A DNA stretch of 64,000 nt from Centroberyx gerrardi (lineage: Eukaryota; Chordata; Actinopteri; Beryciformes; Berycidae), in contig NC_135997.1 of assembly GCF_048128805.1 (NCBI RefSeq), positions 12,276,616 to 12,340,615 of the forward strand. Direction: 5' to 3'. The translations under genes were made by a program, and so were the position numbers. Positions within the stretch are counted from its first letter, which is position 1, and each line of letters starts with the position of its first letter. The notes under the pieces were generated by a model. It did not search any database. It was not told where the DNA came from and saw nothing but the letters and a program-made list of their open reading frames with translations. This document shows positions 56,631-64,000 of the stretch, in pieces.

Positions 56631-57022
56631 GGGGCCTCATTTATAGAGTTGTACTCGGATTTCATCGTGATGTTAAGATCATTTCTCAAATTGTGTATAC
56701 ATGGCAAAGGACTGTGACTCAATGTATCTATGCATGCAACTTCTGCCCAGAAATACACACACATGCACATACTTAAGGAATTTGAGTGCACATGAGCTTC
56801 ATTTCCTTGCACTACTAAAGTCACACACTAATTATCATCAATCAAAGCTTCTTCTATTTTGCAATGCAGATGTGCGCACATCAAGCCAGCAGCTGGCATA
56901 GATCTGGGAGCTTTATCACATCAAGTTCGTGCACATATATACGTAGGAACATTTTGGATTTCTATCTATGCACCATTCTAAAATTAAATTTGATTGTAAG
57001 ACCTCGTTATAAATGAGGCCAC
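56631..57022. mobile_element. MITE-like element with GGGGCCTCATTTATA ends
   Basis: The left end GGGGCCTCATTTATAGAG and right end CGTTATAAATGAGGCCAC are inverted copies over about 14 bp, 390 bp apart, with no coding frame. GGCCTCATTTATA-type ends are common on dispersed teleost elements. A target duplication is not clear. Confidence 0.6.
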
Positions 57023-57875
57023 AGAAGTCGCATATTAAATTATCTGCATCCTCTGATCAAAGGCACAACAATCTATAACTGTTGAATTGACTACAACACT
57101 GGGAAGTATTTTCTTAACTCCCAATACTACAGTTAGTTTTACAACAGTTGGAAAGCCAAAATGGAAATTGGAGGCCACTGATGCCAAGATTTCGAGAATG
57201 ATTTTCAGTCTACCATTTTCAATTCATAATGCAGTCACAACACATATGCAGCGCAGTGCATATTATAAATACAGTCAGTCACTCAAGGTTTTCTGCTGCT
57301 TCTAATTTCTCAGTAGTGCCATTGGGTGAACTGAAGGAACAAAGGCTCAGAGGATAGAAATCATATCAACACACACTAGTTTGGAGAAAACATACAAGCA
57401 GAAATGAACAGAAAAAAGCTGAAAAGTGAATGCACAACCAAAATGAGCAATGGTGCTTTTCAATACAACACAGTGATTCACATAAATGACACTGAGCATT
57501 TAACTAAATAATACTGCAGCAAGTGGTTCCAATACATTGTTATGCTTACATATTTTTACAGTCTATGGCTTACACAGCTCATGGGAAGCACATATAGCGA
57601 ACAAACTGAAACAGCAGAGCACCCTGCTTAAACTCTGTTAACTGGTGCAAGAGACCTGGAATCTGTATGACTATATTATCAGAATATCATAACCGAACAT
57701 TATCCCAATATTACAAAAATACACTCCTGTAAAGTTCAGCTTCAGCAAGCATAGTGGGTATTGGACGGAGGGTGAAACCAGCCAACCTGCTGCCAATCTG
57801 TTCAGTGAAACACAGTAAACATAAAAACATTTTTGGAGTAATGCTGTAAAATTTACAAATGATCCCCCCTCCCCC

Positions 57876-57923
<48 letters not shown>

Positions 57924-58915
57924 CAATATGTTTATGCAGAGCTTCAAATCAAACCCATCCTAACAACTACAACTGCACAACTTCCCTATAATAACTCAAT
58001 TATGCAGTTTCAAATAAATTTGTTCACTAAAATAGGTATTTTACATTGGTGGACCGACTTGACAATGTAACATTTTACCAGGGCTTCATAGGATATTAGT
58101 GTTGTAGGTTACTGTGTCTATCAATGGGCTTTCAATTTAGGGTCACAATAATACATCCCCAAGAATCAGCTGACACCCCCAAGCGGCATTATTAATCACA
58201 GTATTAACCTTTACTCATATGCTCCTCCATGTAGACCCTACAAACGGCTCTGGATCTGCTGTAAACAAATATCAAAGCCCTTAAAATTAGACAAAACACG
58301 TTTCACAGCTTTACAATAGTTTCAGAATCAGAATTAAAAATAACAGCTAACATGTTTTCCAAATCTAGTCCTTTGTGTGAAGAAGTTGGATGAGTGAGCA
58401 CGAAATACACTGGATCATGATTTCATTATTTGTGCCAAGTTTCTAAAAACTATTTGCAATGACATCGAGATCAGAAAGATCAATATATCCTTCAGAAGTC
58501 TGCATAGACTTGTTTTCCTGAATGTCTTGGCATGATTAATATTTGAAATACAATTCCATCCCTTGGATGCATAACAGAAGTAATTTGTTCAGAGGAGATC
58601 GCTGAAGAGGATCTTGTTCAAAACACGTTGCCCTTTTTATATGTTGTCTTCTATATGAAAATACTCTATGTATAACTGAGTTTAGTTAATGCCTCCCAGT
58701 GTACTCCTTTAATCCTAAATTTGAAATCCTACTACTGTTAAATGCATTGATAATTAACCAACTATCAGTGTGTCCTTTGAATGATCTCTGCTATACACAG
58801 TTTTCATGTAACCTTGTGGCAGGATGAAAGGTGTGATTGCAGATGCCAGATTAGCTGAGGCCGTCTGTGCATTTCTTGTGCCGCTGGTTATCTTGTTCGG
58901 TGAGCAGTGAACTGC
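57023..58915 (-). other. Probable cmtm3 3' UTR
   Basis: No frame of interest. It contains a CA microsatellite (57880-57922). Assignment to cmtm3 rests on the lack of an earlier canonical AATAAA on the minus strand. Confidence 0.4.
57880..57922. repeat. (CA)n microsatellite
   Basis: About 21 CA units following a C-rich run. Confidence 0.93.
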
Positions 58916-58944
58916 TCAGTCCGAGTCGTACTCTGAGGAATCAT
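58916..58944 (-). CDS. cmtm3: cmtm3 coding exon 5 (29 nt)
   Basis: Encodes the last nine residues, DDSSEYDSD, then TGA. The acceptor is GTCTTCTAG. The acidic Ser/Asp ending parallels the mammalian SDSDSD tail, which supports this very short coding piece. Confidence 0.88.
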
Positions 58945-60678
58945 CTAGAAGACAAAAGACAGCAGTCAAAAACACCTCAGGTATCAGAATCAGAGTTACT
59001 TCTCCAGAGTGCACTTCCTCTTGACCTAATACTGTAAAAAACTAAAGTGAAACTTGCCTTGATGAGTCTACAGACTTCACCTCATGCAAGAAAGTGGACA
59101 TGTGTGCTACGGTGCATTTGGACAAAGTTTCTAACACGTTTCTAACCACTGAACAATGAGACGACTGAGACGTGAAGGAGAAAAGTTGTTGTCACATCAT
59201 AATTCTGTGTTTCTGAGATGAGAACTCAGTAGAAATCAACATGCAGGTCGGCATTTCCTTTTTGTAAGTTTCATTTCTAGCGAGCTTAACCTCAGAAAGG
59301 GGCAGAAGGATGTCAGAGTACGCACTTGTGTTACCTTGCTGTCTTGATGGCTCGTCATTTGACTCCCCACCTTGCTTGAGGAAATTTGCCAGGTCGTTAA
59401 AAATGACGTAAAAGTCTAAGGCGAAAACGATGGTGGCGATGAACCCAAATATCTGTGAAGAGAATGTCCTTTGATATCAATACAGCGTGGAAGTAGAATA
59501 CAATATGCAGACAAAAATAAGTAATACTAGATGAGGTGTGTAGGTGTGTCTCTGTGTGTGTGTGTGTGTGTATGTGTGTGTACTATCTGTTAGGAAGTAC
59601 ATCAATTACAGTGGTATGAGCTCTGATGAGATAATTCAAAAGTCAAGTTTTACCCCAGCAGCCTTGGAGGAACCGTCTACGTATTTGGACACTGCAATTA
59701 TGGAGATGATAAAAAAGATGATGGAGGCACTCACACACCTCAGGAAATCCTTTGAGAGAGAAAAAAAGAACACAATGACTCACTGAAAGAAAGCATATTG
59801 CACATTGTGTTGTTTTTGGTTTTCAGATGTGGTGAATTTACTTAAGCCTTGTTTTCTTCACATAGCAGTGGAGCATCACAGCTGTTAAGTTCATCTTCTC
59901 AGCATGCATATCCAATGAGAAGGTTTTGAATTTTGCTTGAAATGTGCAATCACCATAAGAGGCCAGTGGAATCCTTTGAATCTCTCATTGAATTTGGTGG
60001 AGTAGGCGAACAGCAAGAAGAGGGCAGCCAGGAACTCGAGGAGGGGCGCCGTGACGAAGGCCGCCGCTGTGGACGCCACGAAACACACGAACGATATGAA
60101 GGACAGAGCCTGAAAAGACAATTAAAACACATGCAGAGAGCGAAAAGTTAGTGGGACATGTATGTATAGATCAATGGGAAGTTTAGAACAAAAGCTTCTC
60201 ATTGTGTGTAAAACATTTAAACATTCAGTCTCTGTGATTAAACTAAACTCAACCAAGAGGACATCAGAAGTTTAAAAGGAATGGTATTAAACATGGACTC
60301 AATTGCATTTTAATTGCAACACATGTCTGTATTTATCTATTGCTGCTGCTCCCACAACCCTTCCCCATGTGTATTTACTGTATGATTTTTTACTGCATTT
60401 AATTGTATGTTCTTATGACCGCTATTCTGTACTTTAAAGTTATTCTGTTTGTTTTTAATTGAGCTGCTTGAAGCCGAAGGGAAATTTCCATTTGTAATCC
60501 AATGTTGAATCTTGATTTTGAATCTTCTTGTTGTTGAAATGGCAAAACTCTCCCTTCAAGAAACTGTCACACTGCCCCAAAGCTGTGATTCACACAGGCC
60601 CACTTCCTGTACCAAGCTGTAAGGAGATACAGCTGTTAAAAGACAATGTTTATTCACACAGGCTTGTACACTGTTACA

Positions 60679-60753
<75 letters not shown>

Positions 60754-62486
60754 CCTCTCATGCAAACACACATCACACACACACTCGTTCAGACACACAC
60801 AAACACGAAGACGTATAATGAAGCAAAGCCATTAAACTGTCACGATAAAGTGTCTGAAAGCATATATGTGTAATGAAAACATATTCGCCGTTGGTTATAG
60901 CACAAGTCAAGCGAGCCTGCCTTGCCTTGAGGCTCTGTGTTGGAAGTGCTGGACAAACCATATCAGCCCAAGCAAGTCCAGACACTGTAATCTTAAACAG
61001 GCCCGGCCATCTTGTCTTTGTTTCAGCCAGTCATCCAGACTACAGACGGAGAAGGCCGGCCCGAGGGTAGGAACTCCCCCTGACCGAACCCAAACTGCTG
61101 CAGCTGCTGTTCTCGCAGCCACAGGCTTTACTCTACACTTTACATCAAAATACTGCTACTGTGCATCCTGAACTCGTCCCTGTAGGATAACACCGACAGG
61201 TAAACTGTTGAACCTCTTATCAGAGGTTCGTGGTAGATCCTCTGGCATGTTTTCTTATGAAGAATAAAACCCAGAATGTAGGGATCATGACTGTGCTGCA
61301 CTAAACAACTTAAAAGCACAAGATGCTGCTCGATAAAACAAATTATTTTCCTAGTTATTGAATGGCTAGAGAGTGTGTGAGACTACACTGTTGCATTTCA
61401 CAACGATTTTGAATTGCTTACAGGTCTATGTATGTTTGTACTGTATGTAAAACTCTGGAGTAAAGGTAAACTGTATTTTGAGGTAAGATCAGATTGGGGG
61501 GAGAGCTTGTTTTCCATCATGCTACACTTGAAAAGACTAGGCTATCATTAATATGGTACTGTGACTTGCTGTGACTTCACCTAAATAAAACATCACACAT
61601 ACAGAACCAGATCTAATCAGAGCCATCCCAGCTAAGACCTAAGAACTTTGACAATTCCTATTTTTTACTTTATAGGCATACTTTGCACACATTTGCCATA
61701 CCATGTATCATGCATTAATGTCTGCTATATGTTTTGAAAATATTCCAAATACTGCGAGGACCTTCTTTTACAACATCTGAAGTGTACACCTTGTGATTTC
61801 ACATTCCTTATCGGGCCTCTTGCTTGTCCTTGGAGTGGCTGAGACTGAAAAACCTAATGAGAAATACAGGGTGGTCTGACACACTGTGTATAATAATGCA
61901 TGCACAGCAGGGTATCTGTCTGACTAATACTCCCAAGAATGGTAAAGCTACAAGTTGTTTTCGCTGGAAGCCTCACATCTAATGGCTCAGCTTCACTGAC
62001 TGTGAGGTGTGCTGACATAACACAGCCTGTACGCTTTGAATTGCATCAGAAACACAATAAAACTATGTGACTTTATTCCAACATAAATAGTTTTGCAGCT
62101 ACCACAAGGACATGTAGGTTGCAGTTCCAGCAATGCACTCCCACACACACACGCACACAGCGGACTTGGCCCAATACTGTACCAGAAGTAAAATGATATG
62201 CAATAGTATCACAATGCCATGATAAAACCTAGACTAAACAACTGGTAAATCCCATTTTGACTTGTTAGATCAGTCCTCGGTACAGAAGCAGGTTATAGCC
62301 ACAAACTGGCGAGCTAATCAGCTATTTTACTACTGTTGCTACATCTATTTTGCATTGTCAGTATACTCTTTAAAAACTGGATATCGGGTGCATCCTTTCA
62401 CATCCTGCCACAAATAGAAGGTGCTGGACCATAAATTATGATATGTTGAATCATGTGCAAAACTCTGCAACCCTAACACACACATG

Positions 62487-62546
<60 letters not shown>

Positions 62547-63780
62547 GCATATTTCTGATTTCAAGAGTTTTACCATTGTTATCTACTATCAGCAGATCCC
62601 ATAAAGTTTTAGCATGGGACAGCCAAGGGGAGTGGGAGCAGAAAGGCTGTATTGTGTCTGTAAGGGCAGGGGGGGGGGGGGGGGGGGGGGGAGCCTGCAC
62701 TTATAGACACTGGGGACTGTGCCTCCGGCTAGATATTATGGCATCAGTGTGAAGGAGATAACTGTGGGGAAGTGGGAAGCTGCTCTGACACAGACGCTGA
62801 ACGTCACATGACAGAACTGTGAGGGTACATTATAATGCAGCTTTTTCTATTAGTTCAGTCCCCTATACTAGATTTTTTTTGCTGATTTAGACAGGAGTGA
62901 TTGAGTTCTTGCAAGTAAGTGAAAGTTAGAGAAGATCTGATCTATTGTGAATCAGCAGAATTATTTCATAAGGACCCTTCCCACACATACATGATGCTGG
63001 TCACACCCCCGCTTTCATTTCCTGATTTGTTGAGTTTGAAAATATAGACTTGGATTCACTTGGAATTTTAAGTCCGTAATGATCGAATGAACTATTTCTC
63101 TATTGGCTTTTGCAGCGACTATTTCAATGGTTTATGCAGAAATACTATGCATAACATTCAGAAAACTTTATACCGTTATTCATCTCTGACAAGACAGACG
63201 ACTCTAACGACCTAAGACAATACTGAACAGAATAGGCCGGTGAGATGGTGCGTCTGTACTTATAACAACACTTTGCACAGTAAAGTGTCTTTATACATTC
63301 CAGTCTAAAAGTTTACTACAAGTTTCAACAGTTTACCTCATCGTTGCTGTGAAGCCCTACACTAAACGCTCCTCCCTTGACTAATGGAAACCTTGTGATG
63401 GAAACATTGGCCGACCTACATTAAAAATGAAAGAATTGAGCAGTTGAACAATCTGTTAAAGTTAATTCGAGCTGTGTATTGTAATATATAGCTTTCATAA
63501 CTGTGAGAACTCAGTGTTTAATGTAGGTAAAAAATAAAACTCATAGTATCCAAAGCGCGTAATGGCGCGGTTTGACTTTCATGCTGTAGCCTACAGGCGA
63601 AACAATGGTACACTAACTTCTGCTGAAGTTATTTAAAAAATGATTATTCAGGTCACTTCTTACCACTTCAGCAATAAGCAGCATTCCTTTCCTTGAGGTG
63701 GCGAACTCTTTGCTCGGGAGAATAGAGAGTAGGACACTTTGGCGCGGCTCAGTCGAGTTGGGAGCCTCGATGTCCCCCAT
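58916..63780 (-). CDS. cmtm3: cmtm3, CKLF-like MARVEL transmembrane domain protein 3 (5 coding exons)
   Basis: Joined minus-strand exons 63780-63664, 60109-59954, 59749-59654, 59452-59335 and 58944-58916 give 171 residues with consistent phases and GT-AG sites. Four membrane segments near 34-54, 59-79, 96-114 and 121-141 form the MARVEL domain. Diagnostic CMTM3 phrases are APLLEFLAALFLLFAYSTKF, FLRCVSAS, SKYVDGSSKAAG and FNDLANFLKQG, followed by an acidic DDSSEYDSD end. Mammalian CMTM3 is about 182 residues and affects receptor trafficking, such as EGFR and VE-cadherin. The fish role is inferred. The gene converges on cmtm4 as in mammals. The N-terminus is shorter and not Pro-rich as in human. 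CMTM7 was considered and rejected from these phrases. Confidence 0.94.
59335..59452 (-). CDS. cmtm3: cmtm3 coding exon 4
   Basis: Encodes residues 124-162: IFGFIATIVFALDFYVIFND (membrane segment 4), then LANFLKQGGESNDEPSRQQ. The acceptor is CTTCACAG and the donor CAAG|GTAACA in phase 1. Confidence 0.93.
59536..59580. repeat. (TG)n microsatellite, imperfect
   Basis: TG dinucleotides with TC and TATG interruptions in cmtm3 intron 3. Confidence 0.88.
59654..59749 (-). CDS. cmtm3: cmtm3 coding exon 3
   Basis: Encodes residues 92-123: DFLRCVSASIIFFIISIIAV (membrane segment 3), then SKYVDGSSKAAG. Phase 0 at both ends. The acceptor is TCTCAAAG and the donor GGG|GTAAAA. Confidence 0.94.
59954..60109 (-). 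CDS. cmtm3: cmtm3 coding exon 2
   Basis: Encodes residues 40-91: the rest of membrane segment 1 (ALSFISFVCFVAST), segment 2 (APLLEFLAALFLLFAYSTKF) and NERFKGFHWPLM. The donor is ATG|GTGATT. It is GC-rich relative to flanking introns. Confidence 0.95.
60682..60750. repeat. (CT)n microsatellite, about 69 bp
   Basis: Uninterrupted CT dinucleotides ending in CCCCCTCTC. Confidence 0.95.
62489..62546. repeat. Compound (CT)n(CA)n microsatellite
   Basis: About 19 CT units pass directly into about 10 CA units. Confidence 0.94.
62669..62691 (+). repeat. G23 homopolymer
   Basis: Twenty-three consecutive G on the plus strand (C on the cmtm3 sense strand), the longest homopolymer in the window. Confidence 0.85.
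63664..63780 (-). CDS. cmtm3: cmtm3 coding exon 1
   Basis: Encodes residues 1-39: MGDIEAPNSTEPRQSVLLSI, then PSKEFATSRKG and MLLIAEV, the entry into membrane segment 1. The start is the first ATG before the conserved part, with A at -3 (AATAATGG). The donor is GTG|GTAAGA in phase 0. Confidence 0.9.
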
Positions 63781-64000
63781 TATTGTGAAGAATAATAACT
63801 CTTCTCAAATCCAGACAGCTTCAGTCCACGTAAGATAACAGACTTGGGGCAAAATGCAAAGCTACGTGAAGGCGTGTGGCTTCTTGGAAGTGGAAACGGA
63901 AACAATGACAGCGCGGAAACGCAGCTCTCGCTCCCAAAAGCGCAACATCTGCATTCTCCAGATGTGAAACGTGATGCCGCCAGCTGCAGAAAACACATTA
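63781..64000 (-). promoter_or_regulatory. 5' UTR and proximal promoter region of cmtm3
   Basis: Sequence just upstream of the cmtm3 ATG, with moderate CpG content (GCGCGGAAACGCAG). No TATA box was recognised. The window ends before the promoter can be bounded. Confidence 0.4.

Larger units (their letters stand above)
60110..63663 (-). other. cmtm3 intron 1 (3.6 kb)
   Basis: No nested gene recognised. It contains CT and CA microsatellites (60682-60750, 62489-62546) and a G23 run (62669-62691). Confidence 0.85.

Noticed and set aside
60556..60873. Open frames on both strands around the CT repeat in cmtm3 intron 1
   Set aside because: They consist of Ser-Leu or Arg-Glu dipeptides produced by the CT/GA microsatellite. 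The same applies to frames at 46086-46379, 49017-49261, 47830-48213 and 50882-51229.
58916..63780. Assignment of the minus-strand MARVEL gene to cmtm6, cmtm7 or cmtm8
   Set aside because: LLEFLAALFLLFA, FLRCVSAS and FNDLANFLKQG fit CMTM3, and its position facing cmtm4 supports this.

Overview
The window is vertebrate nuclear DNA, almost certainly from a ray-finned (teleost) fish. Genes are split by GT-AG introns, intergenic DNA is AT-rich and full of CA/CT/GA microsatellites, and the mobile elements are of types I associate with teleosts: tRNA-headed SINEs, a hAT MITE and a TTAA-flanked MITE. The species cannot be read from the sequence.

Four protein-coding genes are supported. (1) A basp1-like gene on the minus strand has a single coding exon at 5269-6999. 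It encodes 576 residues with the BASP1 membrane-effector N-terminus and a greatly expanded Pro/Ala/Val/Glu repeat. A candidate non-coding first exon lies near 10252-10400. (2) dync1li2 (dynein light intermediate chain 2) is on the plus strand, with 13 coding exons from 16269 to 32020 that join without a frame break into 492 residues. Intron 1 is a GC-AG intron and intron 6 has U12 (minor spliceosome) signals. (3) cmtm4 is on the plus strand, with four coding exons from 37456 to 53518 (208 residues, MARVEL protein). (4) cmtm3 is on the minus strand, with five coding exons from 63780 down to 58916 (171 residues, MARVEL protein). It faces cmtm4 tail to tail.

Layout: 1-4700 gene-free flank; 4.7-10.4 kb basp1; 10.4-16.2 kb intergenic, with a decayed minus-strand coding region at about 14.8-15.8 kb; 16.2-35.6 kb dync1li2 with a long 3' UTR; 35.6-37.2 kb intergenic; 37.2-56.5 kb cmtm4 with a roughly 3 kb 3' UTR; 56.6-63.8 kb cmtm3.

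The order dync1li2 - cmtm4 - cmtm3, with the last two convergent, matches the human 16q22 arrangement DYNC1LI2-CMTM4-CMTM3. basp1 beside it does not match the human map. The three gene families act in separate processes (dynein cargo linkage, membrane-protein trafficking, neuronal membrane effector) and form no pathway. I found no tRNA, rRNA, CRISPR or clearly novel multi-gene system. The most informative observations are the two non-canonical introns in one gene, the basp1 repeat expansion, the unidentified decayed coding region and the dated mobile-element insertions.
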